DNA of 64,000 bases from Pantoea allii (GTDB lineage Bacteria > Pseudomonadota > Gammaproteobacteria > Enterobacterales > Enterobacteriaceae), in NCBI RefSeq assembly GCF_002307475.1, contig NZ_NTMH01000047.1, forward strand, positions 1-64,000. The letters are read 5' to 3'. The translations under genes and the position numbers were made by a program. Of this stretch, positions 37,089 to 45,948 are shown in pieces (the first letter of the stretch is position 1; each line of letters begins with the position of its first letter). A model generated the notes under the pieces. That model did not search any database. It had not been told where the DNA came from and worked only from the letters and a program-made list of their open reading frames with translations.

Positions 37089-37104
37089 TTGAAAACGATT
37101 ACAG
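37089..37104. promoter_or_regulatory. GalR/GalS-like operator upstream of ytfQ
   Basis: TTGAAAACGATTACAG fits most conserved positions of the GalR/GalS consensus GTGKAANCGNTTNCAC, including the CG centre. It is about 230 bases upstream of ytfQ; E. coli ytfQ is known to be under GalR/GalS. An overlapping TGTGA (37079-37083) could be half of a CRP site, but its second half is poor. Confidence 0.6.
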
Positions 37105-37526
37105 GGAGGCGTACATAATGAGTTATGGCATTTATTCGCCCACAAAAAGTGTATTCTGTGATTTCCAGCACATCGCCAGGCGGGCCTGTATATCGAATGA
37201 AACGATTCCGCAATAAGCGTTTGTTGAGGGTTTAGTGTCTTTATCTTCTTCAGGTCACGCAAACCGGTATTAACAGCAGCGGATTTGTGCATATAAACAG
37301 ATAAAAAGTTACCTGGTCTCTTTAGCGTAACAGGCATAACATCTGTTTAACACCTGACCCGATAACGGCAACGCCTGTTACTCAGGACTAAAGTCGTTAA
37401 AACTGTTGTTTAGCGAGCAATCTCTCACGATTGTCTGATTTTGGCTTTTTTTACGCCCTGGCGCTGGACACAGTCCGGTGTCTCCCTATACTTGGCATTC
37501 TTTCACCCTCATTCGTTATGACAAAA

Positions 37527-37742
37527 ATGACTGCGCACGATTATCTTTTAAAATTTCGCAAAGTGAACAACCTCGATAGTCTTGAAAAACTGTATGACCA
37601 TCTGAATTATTCGCTTTCTGACGATATCGACATTATCAATATGTACCGTGCCGCCGATCATCGACGTGCAGAGCTGGTGTCCGGTGGTCGTCTGTTTGAT
37701 CTGGGCTGCGTGCCTAAGTCGGTATGGCGCTACGTCGTCTGA
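37527..37742 (+). CDS. cnu: Hha-family nucleoid co-regulator Cnu (YdgT)
   Basis: A 71-residue Hha/YmoA-family protein (DYLLKFRKVNNLDSLEKLYD, YRAADHRRAELVSGGRLFDLG, VPKSVWRYV), nearly identical in pattern to E. coli YdgT/Cnu. It has no DNA-binding domain of its own; it binds H-NS and StpA and strengthens silencing of horizontally acquired genes, and was also reported to bind near oriC. ATG 37527 gives the E. coli length; ATG 37518 (MTKMTAH...) is an alternative. It is followed by ydgK and rsxA as in E. coli. Confidence 0.95.
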   Translation: MTAHDYLLKFRKVNNLDSLEKLYDHLNYSLSDDIDIINMYRAADHRRAELVSGGRLFDLGCVPKSVWRYVV

Positions 37743-37845
37743 TACTGCCGTGAATGACGTTTATTGATACATCGTCATATTGGTTCCCTTCGGTCTTAAC
37801 ATGCTATTCTGAGCCGCTTCCAACGTTGAGACAGGATTAACCGCA

Positions 37846-38289
37846 ATGAACACACAGGATGCCGCACCACGTATTGGTGGCTGGCTTTTGCTGCCGCTGG
37901 CATGGTTGTTGATGACGCTGCTGACCACGGCGCTGGTCATGGCGATGTATCTGACGCCGCTGTTTGATGCGCAATGGCGCGCCACCCTGTTTAACCACAG
38001 TTCACTTGTCACCAGCTACTGGGCCATTTCGCTGTTTACCGCGACGCTGCTGTGGGCTTACAGCATGTGGGTCGTCTGGATATTCTTCAAACGCTCTTAC
38101 CGGCTGCCGCGCCACTATATCGTCTGGCTGCTGATTACCGTTCTGCTGGCCATAAAGACCTTTGCTTTTACGCCGGTGTCTGACGCCCGCGCCTTGCAGA
38201 CGCTACTGCTTTCACTCGCGGCAGCGGCGGTTTTTGTGCCCTATTTCAAGCGCTCGGAACGGGTTAAAGCGACGTTTATCCAGCGGTGA
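37846..38289 (+). CDS. ydgK: DUF2569 inner-membrane protein YdgK
   Basis: A 147-residue membrane protein with about four hydrophobic segments. RIGGWLLLPLAWLL at the N-terminus is the DUF2569 signature. Its place between cnu and rsxA is the same as E. coli ydgK. Function unknown. Confidence 0.88.
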   Translation: MNTQDAAPRIGGWLLLPLAWLLMTLLTTALVMAMYLTPLFDAQWRATLFNHSSLVTSYWAISLFTATLLWAYSMWVVWIFFKRSYRLPRHYIVWLLITVLLAIKTFAFTPVSDARALQTLLLSLAAAAVFVPYFKRSERVKATFIQR

Positions 38290-38412
38290 TGCCCTGATTA
38301 TCGTCAAAAGTTTAATCCTGAGTGCGGTTGCCCGCAGGCAATGTTGTGTCACAGTTGTGATACAACGCGTTATCAATGATAATAAGCCGCTTTGTGGCAA
38401 TCAGGCGAAAAA

Positions 38413-38994
38413 ATGACCGATTATCTCCTCCTTTTTGTTGGTACTGTGCTGGTGAATAACTTCGTGTTAGTGAAGTTTCTCGGCCTGTGTCCCTTTATGG
38501 GCGTTTCCAAAAAGCTGGAAACGGCCATTGGCATGGGCCTCGCCACCACATTTGTTATCACACTGGCCTCCATTTGTGCATGGCTGGTGAACCACCTTAT
38601 TCTGGTGCCGCTGGACTTAGTGTATCTGCGGACCATGGCCTATATCCTGGTGATCGCCGTGGTCGTGCAGTTCACCGAAATGGTGGTGCGCAAAACCAGC
38701 CCGTCGCTTTATCGACTGCTGGGTATTTTCCTGCCCCTGATTACCACCAACTGTGCCGTGCTGGGCGTGCCGTTGCTGAGCGTTAATCTCAACCATACCT
38801 TTTTGCAGGCGGCGCTGTATGGATTCAGCGCGTCGCTGGGTTTCTCACTGGTTATGGTGCTGTTTGCCGGTATGCGTGAGCGTCTGGTGCTGGCGAACGT
38901 CCCCGCGCCGTTCAAAGGAAACTCCATTGCGCTGATCACCGCGGGTCTGATGGCACTGGCCTTTATGGGCTTTACCGGTCTGGTGAAATTCTGA
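38413..38994 (+). CDS. rsxA: Rsx/Rnf electron-transport complex subunit RsxA
   Basis: A 193-residue membrane protein with six helices, of the RnfA/NqrE family (MTDYLLLFVGTVLVNNFVLVKFLGLCPFMGVS). In E. coli the RsxABCDGE complex, with RseC, keeps the redox sensor SoxR reduced and so switches off the SoxRS response; in other bacteria the homologous Rnf complex couples ferredoxin:NAD electron transfer to ion movement. ATG 38413 gives the E. coli length. It heads a tightly packed operon rsxABCDGE-nth in which every gene overlaps or abuts the next. Confidence 0.96.
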   Translation: MTDYLLLFVGTVLVNNFVLVKFLGLCPFMGVSKKLETAIGMGLATTFVITLASICAWLVNHLILVPLDLVYLRTMAYILVIAVVVQFTEMVVRKTSPSLYRLLGIFLPLITTNCAVLGVPLLSVNLNHTFLQAALYGFSASLGFSLVMVLFAGMRERLVLANVPAPFKGNSIALITAGLMALAFMGFTGLVKF

Positions 38995-39572
38995 TGAGTG
39001 CGATTTGGATAGCTGTTGCTGTATTGAGCGCCCTGAGCCTGGTCTTTGGCGCGCTGCTGGGTTACGCCTCGCGACGCTTTGAGGTGGAAGAAGATCCGAT
39101 TGTCGAACAAATTGACGCCATTCTTCCGCAGAGCCAGTGCGGTCAGTGTGGTTATCCCGGCTGTCGTCCCTATGCTGACGCGGTGGGAAATAACGGTGAA
39201 GCCATTAATAAATGTGCGCCCGGCGGCGAACAGACCATGCTGAAGCTGGCGGCGCTGCTCAACGTGGAACCGCAACCGATTGACGGTGACGAAGACGCCA
39301 AAGCGCCCGTGCGTACCGTGGCGTGGATTGACGAAGCAAACTGCATTGGCTGCACCAAATGTATTCAGGCCTGTCCGGTTGATGCCATCGTCGGCGCAAC
39401 GCGCGCCATGCACACCGTGCTGAGTGATGTCTGTACGGGCTGCGACCTTTGTGTGGCGCCCTGTCCTACCGACTGTATTGAGATGCGTCCGGTTGCCACC
39501 ACCACGGCCAACTGGAAATGGGATCTTGAAGCCATTCCTGTTCGGGTGATCCCGGTAGAGAGTCATGCTTAA
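38994..39572 (+). CDS. rsxB: Rsx/Rnf complex iron-sulfur subunit RsxB
   Basis: A 192-residue protein: an N-terminal membrane anchor (IAVAVLSALSLVFGALLGYAS), a four-Cys Fe-S domain (CGQCGYPGCRPYADA), and two 4Fe-4S ferredoxin motifs (CIGCTKCIQACP and CTGCDLCVAPCP). It passes electrons between complex partners on the cytoplasmic side. Its ATG overlaps the rsxA stop (TGATG). Confidence 0.96.
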   Translation: MSAIWIAVAVLSALSLVFGALLGYASRRFEVEEDPIVEQIDAILPQSQCGQCGYPGCRPYADAVGNNGEAINKCAPGGEQTMLKLAALLNVEPQPIDGDEDAKAPVRTVAWIDEANCIGCTKCIQACPVDAIVGATRAMHTVLSDVCTGCDLCVAPCPTDCIEMRPVATTTANWKWDLEAIPVRVIPVESHA

Positions 39573-42156
39573 TCTGCTCAATTTTTTCAAAAAAGATAAG
39601 GTCTGGGATTTTCAGGGCGGCATTCATCCGCCGGAAATGAAAACCCAGTCCAACGGCACGCCGCTTGCCGAATTGCCGCTGCCGCACCGGTTTATTATTC
39701 CGCTTAAGCAGCATATTGGTCATGAAGGTGAGATCGGTGTCTCGCCGGGCGATAAGGTGCTGCGTGGTCAGGCGCTGACGTTTGGCCAGGGCAGAATGCT
39801 GCCGGTGCACGCGCCAACCTCTGGCGTGATTGAAGCGATTGGCCCGCACATGACGGCTCACCCGTCTGGCCTGTCTGAACTGTGCATTTTCCTGACGCCT
39901 GATGGTGAAGACCGCTGGATCTCGCTGGAACCGTTGCCGGACTATCGCCAGCACGAACGTGCCGCCATCCTGAAACGCATTCATGACGCCGGCATCGCGG
40001 GTCTGGGCGGCGCGGGCTTCCCAACCGCCACCAAACTGAAAGGCGGCTTGCGCGGCGTTAACACCCTGATTATCAATGCGGCGGAGTGCGAACCCTATAT
40101 CACCGCTGACGATCGTCTGATGCAGGACTACGCAGCCGAAGTGCTGGAAGGCAGCCGTATTCTGGCCTGGGTATTACAGGCAGAACGGGTGTTAATTGGC
40201 ATCGAAGATAACAAGCCTGAAGCCATCGCCGCACTGAAACAGGCGCTGGGTGGCGAGCGCGATCTGCAGATTCGCGTTATCCCCACCAAGTATCCGTCTG
40301 GGGGCGCCAAGCAGCTCACCAAAATTCTTACGGGCAAGGAAGTTCCGCATGGCGGACGCTCCACTGATATCGGCGTGCTGATGCAAAACGTCGGGACGGC
40401 CTGGGCGGTAAAACGCGCCATTATCAATGGCGAGCCCATTACCGAGCGCGTAGTCACCCTGACCGGTGAGGCGATTGCCCAGCCGCGTAACGTCTGGAGC
40501 CGCTTAGGCACGCCCATCAGTCATCTGTTACATCAGGTCGGTTTTCATCCCTCGCCACGCCAGATGGTTATTATGGGTGGCCCGCTGATGGGCTTTACCC
40601 TGCCATCACTGGATGTGCCGGTCGTAAAAATCACCAACTGCATTCTGGCCCCGTCCAGCACCGAAATGGGCAATGACGAACAGGAGCAATCCTGTATCCG
40701 TTGCTCTGCCTGTGCTGACGCGTGCCCGGCTAAACTGCTGCCGCAGCAACTTTACTGGTACAGCAAGGGCGGCGATCACGATAAAGCCCGTGCGCATCAC
40801 ATTGATGACTGTATTGAGTGCGGTGCCTGCGCCTATGTCTGTCCCAGCAATATCCCGCTGGTCCAGTATTATCGTCAGGAAAAAGCCGAGCTGCGGGCTA
40901 TCGACCTGGAAGCCAAACGCACACTTGAAGCCAAAGCGCGATTTGAAGCGCGTCAGGCCCGACTGGAACGGGAAAAACAAGCGCGTGAAGCGCGCCATGC
41001 TGAAGCGAAACAGCGTGTGGCCCTTAGCGACAGTGGCGAACTGGCTGCGGCGAAAGCGCGCGCCAAAGCGCAACAAGGTGTTGAAAGTGAAGAGGCCGTC
41101 GCCGAGGCTCGCCATGCTCAGGCACGTTTACGCCAGGCCGAGGCGCAGGCAGAAACTCAGGCACTGAGCCGTCAGGCCACCGATCCGCGTAAAGCGGCTG
41201 TTGAAGCCGCCATTGCGCGTGCTAAAGCAAAAAAATCAGCCGTGCCTGATGCACCAGAATCCACCGAAGAGGTGGCGGAAGACCCACGCAAAGCCGCGGT
41301 CGCTGCCGCCGTTGAACGTGCCAAAGCCAAAAAAGCCGCGCAGGCGGCGGACAGTGCTGACGTAGCGCAGGACGCCCCGACGGAAGAAGATCCGCGCAAA
41401 GCAGCAGTCGCCGCCGCCATCGAACGCGCCAAAGCCAGAAAAGCCGCGCAGGCTGCTGCTACGGACAGTGCTGACGCGGCGCAGGACGCCCCGACGACGG
41501 AAGAAGATCCACGCAAAGCGGCAGTCGCCGCCGCCGTCGAACGCGCCAAAGCCAGAAAAGCCGCGCAGGCTGCGGCTGCGCCTGCGGACAGTATTGATGC
41601 GGCGCAGGACGCCCCGACGGAAGAAGACCCACGCAAAGCGGCTGTCGCCGCCGCCGTTGAACGTGCCAAAGCCAGAAAAGCCGCGCAGGATGCTGCTGCG
41701 GACAGTGCTGACGTAGCGCAGGACGCCCCGACGACGGAAGAGGACCCACGTAAAGCGGCGGTCGCTGCCGCCGTTGAACGTGCCAAAGCCAGAAAAGCCG
41801 CGCAGGCTGCTGCGGCGGACAGTGCTGATGCGGCGCAGGACGCCCCGACGACGGAAGAGGACCCACGTAAAGCGGCGGTCGCTGCCGCCGTCGAACGTGC
41901 CAAAGCCAAAAAAGCCGCTGCCGCACTTGCCCGGGCAGAGGCCGCCTCGCGGGATGCAGCACTGGCGGCTACGGAGGCGCACCAGGACGTCGAGCAGGCA
42001 GAAATGGCACAAGAACAAGCCAATAATGCGAATGCCGAAGCCGAACAGGCACCTGAACTTGAGCACCCCACGGATGCGCGCAAAGCCGCTATTGCGGCAG
42101 CCATCGAACGTGCCAAAGCGCGTAAAGCGCAATCGACATTGACACCTGAGGAATAA
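39565..42156 (+). CDS. rsxC: Rsx/Rnf complex subunit RsxC with expanded repeat tail
   Basis: An 863-residue protein, longer than the roughly 740 of E. coli. The N-terminal NADH/FMN-binding part has GLGGAGFPTATKL (near residue 150). Two 4Fe-4S motifs follow (CIRCSACADACP and CIECGACAYVCP near 375-430). From about residue 450 the protein is a charged Ala/Arg/Lys-rich helical tail containing eight copies of a DxRKAAxxAAxxRAKA motif from residue 540 to the end. It overlaps rsxB by 8 bases. It accepts electrons from NADH and is peripheral on the cytoplasmic face. Confidence 0.95.
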   Translation: MLNLLNFFKKDKVWDFQGGIHPPEMKTQSNGTPLAELPLPHRFIIPLKQHIGHEGEIGVSPGDKVLRGQALTFGQGRMLPVHAPTSGVIEAIGPHMTAHPSGLSELCIFLTPDGEDRWISLEPLPDYRQHERAAILKRIHDAGIAGLGGAGFPTATKLKGGLRGVNTLIINAAECEPYITADDRLMQDYAAEVLEGSRILAWVLQAERVLIGIEDNKPEAIAALKQALGGERDLQIRVIPTKYPSGGAKQLTKILTGKEVPHGGRSTDIGVLMQNVGTAWAVKRAIINGEPITERVVTLTGEAIAQPRNVWSRLGTPISHLLHQVGFHPSPRQMVIMGGPLMGFTLPSLDVPVVKITNCILAPSSTEMGNDEQEQSCIRCSACADACPAKLLPQQLYWYSKGGDHDKARAHHIDDCIECGACAYVCPSNIPLVQYYRQEKAELRAIDLEAKRTLEAKARFEARQARLEREKQAREARHAEAKQRVALSDSGELAAAKARAKAQQGVESEEAVAEARHAQARLRQAEAQAETQALSRQATDPRKAAVEAAIARAKAKKSAVPDAPESTEEVAEDPRKAAVAAAVERAKAKKAAQAADSADVAQDAPTEEDPRKAAVAAAIERAKARKAAQAAATDSADAAQDAPTTEEDPRKAAVAAAVERAKARKAAQAAAAPADSIDAAQDAPTEEDPRKAAVAAAVERAKARKAAQDAAADSADVAQDAPTTEEDPRKAAVAAAVERAKARKAAQAAAADSADAAQDAPTTEEDPRKAAVAAAVERAKAKKAAAALARAEAASRDAALAATEAHQDVEQAEMAQEQANNANAEAEQAPELEHPTDARKAAIAAAIERAKARKAQSTLTPEE
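41182..42129 (+). repeat. In-frame tandem repeats inside rsxC
   Basis: Eight motif copies start at 41182, 41281, 41389, 41506, 41626, 41743, 41860 and 42073. The central copies are 108, 117, 120, 117 and 117 bases long and nearly identical, each coding for DPRKAAVAAA(V/I)ERAKA(R/K)KAA plus an acidic linker ending in DAPTEE or DAPTTEE. All unit lengths are multiples of three. The last two copies are divergent. Confidence 0.95.
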
Positions 42157-43215
42157 ATGGCTTTCCGTATAGCAAGTTCACCTTATACCCATAACCGTCG
42201 CAGCACCGGCAACATCATGATGCTGGTTGTGTTGGCTGCCCTGCCGGGCTTTGCGGCACAGTGTTATTTCTTTGGTGTTGGCACCCTGTTGCAGGTCATT
42301 CTGGCCTCGCTGACCGCATTGCTCACCGAGGCGGCAATACTGCGTCTGCGCAAAACGCCGGTTGCTGCCAATCTGGCCGATAACTCAGCTTTGCTGACGG
42401 CGATTCTGTTGGGGATAAGCATCCCCTCTTTGGCCCCCTGGTGGCTGGTGGTCATTGGTACGATCTTTGCCATTGTGATTGCCAAACAGCTGTACGGCGG
42501 ACTGGGACAAAACCCCTTTAACCCGGCGATGGTGGGTTATGTGGTGTTACTCATCTCGTTTCCGGTGCAGATGACCAGTTGGATGCCCCCGGAATCGCTG
42601 CAGATGATCAAACCGGGGATGCTGGATTCGCTGAATATGATCTTTACCGGTCATACCCTGGCGGGCGACACCTTGCAGCAGTTGCAGCTCGGGGCCGACG
42701 GCGTGAGTCAGGCGACACCGCTCGATACGTTTAAAACCGGCCTGCGCGCCGGACACAGCGCAGAGCAGCTGCTGGCTCAGCCTATTTACAGCGGTGTGCT
42801 CGCGGGTCTCGGCTGGCAGTGGATTAACCTGGGTTACCTGGTTGGCGGCCTGTTCCTGCTGTGGAAAAACGCCATTCGCTGGCATATCCCGGCCGCCATC
42901 TTGCTGTCTCTCGCCTTCTGCGCGACGCTGGGCTGGCTGTTTTCGCCCGCCTCACTGAACAGCCCGATGATTCACCTGTTTTCCGGTGCGACGATGCTCG
43001 GGGCGTTTTTCATTGCGACCGATCCGGTCACCGCATCGACGACCGATCGTGGCCGTTTGATCTACGGTGCCCTGATCGGATTGCTTATCTGGCTAATTCG
43101 TAGCTTTGGCGGTTACCCGGACGGCGTTGCTTTCGCCGTATTGCTGGCTAATATATGCGTACCGCTGATTGACTATTACACTCAGCCGCGTGTTTACGGC
43201 CATCAAAAGGATTAA
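42157..43215 (+). CDS. rsxD: Rsx/Rnf complex membrane subunit RsxD
   Basis: A 352-residue RnfD/NqrB-family protein with about eight to ten membrane helices. It has the conserved GGLGQNPFNPAMVGYV segment and the motif FSGATMLGAFFIATDPVTAST with a Ser/Thr for covalent FMN attachment. It starts directly after the rsxC stop. Confidence 0.95.
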   Translation: MAFRIASSPYTHNRRSTGNIMMLVVLAALPGFAAQCYFFGVGTLLQVILASLTALLTEAAILRLRKTPVAANLADNSALLTAILLGISIPSLAPWWLVVIGTIFAIVIAKQLYGGLGQNPFNPAMVGYVVLLISFPVQMTSWMPPESLQMIKPGMLDSLNMIFTGHTLAGDTLQQLQLGADGVSQATPLDTFKTGLRAGHSAEQLLAQPIYSGVLAGLGWQWINLGYLVGGLFLLWKNAIRWHIPAAILLSLAFCATLGWLFSPASLNSPMIHLFSGATMLGAFFIATDPVTASTTDRGRLIYGALIGLLIWLIRSFGGYPDGVAFAVLLANICVPLIDYYTQPRVYGHQKD

Positions 43216-43218
43216 ATG

Positions 43219-43851
43219 ATGCTGGACACGATACGCAAAAATGGCGTGACGCTGGCGCTGTTCGCCGCCATCACGACCGGCGTCACTGCCATTGTGAATA
43301 CGGTTACCAAGCCTACCGTTGAGCACCAGACGCAGTTACAGCAAAAAAATCTGCTGGATCAGGTGGTGCCAACCGATATGTATGATAACCACATTCAGCA
43401 GGAATGTTACGTTGTCACTGATGCGGCGCTGGGGAATGCCAGCCCTCATCATCTGTACCTGGCGCGTAAAGGCAATCAGCCTGTCGCTGCCGCTCTGGAA
43501 ACAACGGCACCCGATGGTTACTCTGGTGCTATCCAGATGCTGGTCGGGGCGGACTTTAACGGCAAGGTCCTGGGCGTGCGCGTGATTGAACATCATGAAA
43601 CGCCAGGCCTGGGCGATAAAATAGAGCTGCGTATTTCTGACTGGATCAACAGTTTTAATGGCAAAGTGGTGACGGGCCCGGACGATAAAGCGTTTGCCGT
43701 GAAAAAAGATGGCGGCGAATTTGATCAGTTTACCGGTGCCACGATTACACCCCGTGCCGTCGTCAATGCCACCAAACGGACGGCATTGTTAATTGAAACC
43801 CTTAAGGGAAAACTCTCTTCGTTACCCGAGTGTGGAGACGCAAATGAGTGA
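43219..43851 (+). CDS. rsxG: Rsx/Rnf complex subunit RsxG
   Basis: About 210 residues. One membrane helix near the N-terminus (GVTLALFAAITTGVTAIVN) is followed by a periplasmic FMN-binding domain with PDGYSGAIQMLVG, HHETPGLGDKIE and DQFTGATITPRAVV, where the Thr of TGAT binds FMN through a phosphoester. ATG 43219 matches the E. coli start (MLxTIRKxG); 43216 is an adjacent alternative. Confidence 0.95.
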   Translation: MLDTIRKNGVTLALFAAITTGVTAIVNTVTKPTVEHQTQLQQKNLLDQVVPTDMYDNHIQQECYVVTDAALGNASPHHLYLARKGNQPVAAALETTAPDGYSGAIQMLVGADFNGKVLGVRVIEHHETPGLGDKIELRISDWINSFNGKVVTGPDDKAFAVKKDGGEFDQFTGATITPRAVVNATKRTALLIETLKGKLSSLPECGDANE

Positions 43852-44548
43852 AGCTAAAAACCTGCTGGTAGGCGGGCTATGGAAAAACAACTCGGCGCTG
43901 GTTCAGTTGCTGGGCCTGTGTCCGCTGCTGGCGGTGACCGCCACCGCCACCAATGCGCTAGGGCTTGGTCTGGCGACCACGCTGGTGCTGACACTGACCA
44001 ACAGTTTTATTTCCGCCTCGCGCCGTTGGGTGCCATCGGAAATTCGTATCCCTATCTACGTGATGATCATTGCGTCCGTGGTGAGCTGTGTTCAGATGCT
44101 GATCAATGCTTATGCTTACGGCCTGTACCAGTCGCTCGGCATTTTTATTCCGCTGATCGTAACGAACTGTATCGTGGTGGGACGGGCCGAGGCTGTCGCG
44201 TCGAAAAGCAGTATTCCCCTTGCCGCGCTTGATGGTTTTGCCATTGGCATGGGCGCGACCTGCGCGATGGTGGTATTAGGTTCCCTTCGGGAAATTATTG
44301 GCAGCGGAACATTGTTTAACGGCGCGGACCAGCTTTTAGGCCCGTGGGCCAAAGTGTTGCGCATCGAAGTGATCCACTTTAATTCGCCGATGCTGTTGGC
44401 CATGTTACCGCCCGGCGCATTTATTGGTCTGGGCATGATGCTGGCGGGTAAATACCTGATCGATCAGAAAATGAAGCAGCGGGCGCTGCGCCGTGCTGAA
44501 GAGCAGGCCCTTGCCGCACCGCAAGGCACGACCGGAAACGCCGTGTGA
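43844..44548 (+). CDS. rsxE: Rsx/Rnf complex membrane subunit RsxE
   Basis: A 234-residue RnfE/NqrD-family membrane protein with six helices (NNSALVQLLGLCPLLAVTATATNALGLG and LREIIGSGTLF). ATG 43844 overlaps the rsxG stop by 8 bases, and its own stop overlaps the nth GTG by 3 bases. Confidence 0.95.
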   Translation: MSEAKNLLVGGLWKNNSALVQLLGLCPLLAVTATATNALGLGLATTLVLTLTNSFISASRRWVPSEIRIPIYVMIIASVVSCVQMLINAYAYGLYQSLGIFIPLIVTNCIVVGRAEAVASKSSIPLAALDGFAIGMGATCAMVVLGSLREIIGSGTLFNGADQLLGPWAKVLRIEVIHFNSPMLLAMLPPGAFIGLGMMLAGKYLIDQKMKQRALRRAEEQALAAPQGTTGNAV

Positions 44549-45177
44549 ACCAGACAAAACGTACAGAGATTCTCAGCCGTCTGCAGCAGGCTAATCCCCA
44601 TCCGACGACCGAGTTGCAGTTTAGCTCGCCGTTTGAATTGCTGATTGCGGTACTACTCTCGGCCCAGGCGACTGACGTCAGCGTCAATAAAGCCACCGCA
44701 AAGCTCTACCCGGTCGCCAATACGCCCGCCGCGATGCTGGCGCTGGGCGTGGATGGCGTTAAGGAATACATCAAAACTATCGGCCTGTTTAACAGCAAAG
44801 CAGAGAATGTGATTAAGACCTGCCGCATTCTGCTGGAACAACACGGCGGTAACGTACCAGAAGACCGTGCCGCGCTGGAGGCGCTGCCCGGCGTGGGCCG
44901 TAAAACGGCAAACGTGGTGCTTAATACTGCCTTTGGCTGGCCCACCATCGCCGTGGATACCCATATTTTCCGCGTCTGCAACCGAACGAATTTTGCCCCC
45001 GGCAAAAACGTAGAACAGGTTGAAGAAAAGCTGTTGAAGGTGGTGCCGAAGGCGTTCAAAGTTGACTGTCATCATTGGTTGATTCTGCACGGTCGTTATA
45101 CCTGCGTCGCCCGCAAGCCGCGCTGTGGGTCCTGCCTGATTGAAGACCTGTGCGAGTATCCTGATAAAGTCGAATAG
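44545..45177 (+). CDS. nth: Endonuclease III (DNA glycosylase/AP lyase)
   Basis: A 210-residue helix-hairpin-helix glycosylase that removes oxidised pyrimidines and cuts at abasic sites. The HhH is LPGVGRKTANV with catalytic Lys (about 120), and the catalytic Asp is in AVDTHIFRV (about 138). The 4Fe-4S cluster uses C-x6-C-x2-C-x5-C at residues 187-203. The start is GTG, overlapping the rsxE stop by 3 bases, so it is co-translated with the Rsx operon, as in E. coli. Confidence 0.97.
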   Translation: MNQTKRTEILSRLQQANPHPTTELQFSSPFELLIAVLLSAQATDVSVNKATAKLYPVANTPAAMLALGVDGVKEYIKTIGLFNSKAENVIKTCRILLEQHGGNVPEDRAALEALPGVGRKTANVVLNTAFGWPTIAVDTHIFRVCNRTNFAPGKNVEQVEEKLLKVVPKAFKVDCHHWLILHGRYTCVARKPRCGSCLIEDLCEYPDKVE

Positions 45178-45214
45178 GCCGATATCCTGCCTGATAAACG
45201 GCCCCGACTGAGAG

Positions 45215-45246
45215 AAGCCTGTGGAGACACAGGCTTTTCGCTTTTT
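45215..45246 (+). terminator. Terminator of the rsx-nth operon
   Basis: AAGCCTGTG-GAGA-CACAGGCTT forms a 9-bp stem with a tetraloop, followed by TTCGCTTTTT. It lies 38 bases after the nth stop and between convergent genes. Confidence 0.85.
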
Positions 45247-45249
45247 GAC

Positions 45250-45948
45250 CTAACGCTGCTTCAGCGCCGCCTGCATCCAGGCAATCACCAACGGGGAATC
45301 CTTGTCCTGTAATGCGGCGCGCTCAGACTGGAACAGCGTGGCGACATAAAAAGGGTGATCGGTCAGTTCTATGCCGCGCACATCACCGTCCAGATCCCAG
45401 GCCGTAATCCGCAGGTTGCTGCCTTCCAGCGCCGCGATGAATGCCGGGTTAACGCCAAAGTTACAGTGATATCCTTCGTCACTGGATAATCCCCCGTAGG
45501 CCCTGGCAATGCGCGTATCGGGTGCAAAAGTGACCTCACCGCGCTGCTCCACCAGCGAGCAACTTAACGGCGCAATGACCATCCGCCCTTCATCATGGGT
45601 TTCGGCATGATTTGCATCGTGCCAGCCAAGTACGTTGCGCGCATAGTCGATAACGGCATACTGGAAACCGCCACAGGAGCCCAGAAAAGGTTTGCCGCTT
45701 TCCCGCACGTCGCGCAGCATGCTGTATACGCCTTCATCATTTTTATAGGGGCTGCCAGGTACCAGCCAGACGGCATCGCTTTGCCTGATGGCGGATAAGT
45801 CGCCCAGCTCAGGCGTAGGAACCCACTGCGGGTCAATATCGATAGCGAGAAAGTCAGCGGCACGGGCAAGCGCCAGAGGAATGGCCTGATGCGCAACGGC
45901 TTCTGGGCGGTAGTCGCCCACCAGCGCGAGACGTAAAGGTAACGGCAT
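45250..45948 (-). CDS. Stand-alone CTP-synthase-type glutamine amidotransferase domain protein
   Basis: A 232-residue class I glutamine-amidotransferase fold resembling the C-terminal domain of CTP synthase, without the synthetase domain. The nucleophile elbow is FLGSCGGFQYAV (Cys 92). The C-terminal motif that normally reads FHPE, with the catalytic His and Glu, reads FQSE here (Gln 207, Glu 209), so the His of the triad is replaced. It resembles the family named CTP synthase C-terminal region-related (seleno)protein, some members of which have selenocysteine at the Cys position. Glutaminase activity is doubtful; another thiol-based role is possible. It is convergent with nth. Confidence 0.82.
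   Translation of the reverse strand: MPLPLRLALVGDYRPEAVAHQAIPLALARAADFLAIDIDPQWVPTPELGDLSAIRQSDAVWLVPGSPYKNDEGVYSMLRDVRESGKPFLGSCGGFQYAVIDYARNVLGWHDANHAETHDEGRMVIAPLSCSLVEQRGEVTFAPDTRIARAYGGLSSDEGYHCNFGVNPAFIAALEGSNLRITAWDLDGDVRGIELTDHPFYVATLFQSERAALQDKDSPLVIAWMQAALKQR

Noticed and set aside
37079..37094. Possible CRP site upstream of ytfQ
   Set aside because: Only the TGTGA half fits; the second half (TGAAA) is a poor match, so it is not listed as a feature.
41172..42132. Long minus-strand open frames (298 and 314 codons) opposite the rsxC repeat region
   Set aside because: They mirror the Ala-rich GC-biased repeats of rsxC, have compositionally biased Ala/Ser or Arg/Phe translations without domains, and the sense frame is a complete conserved gene.
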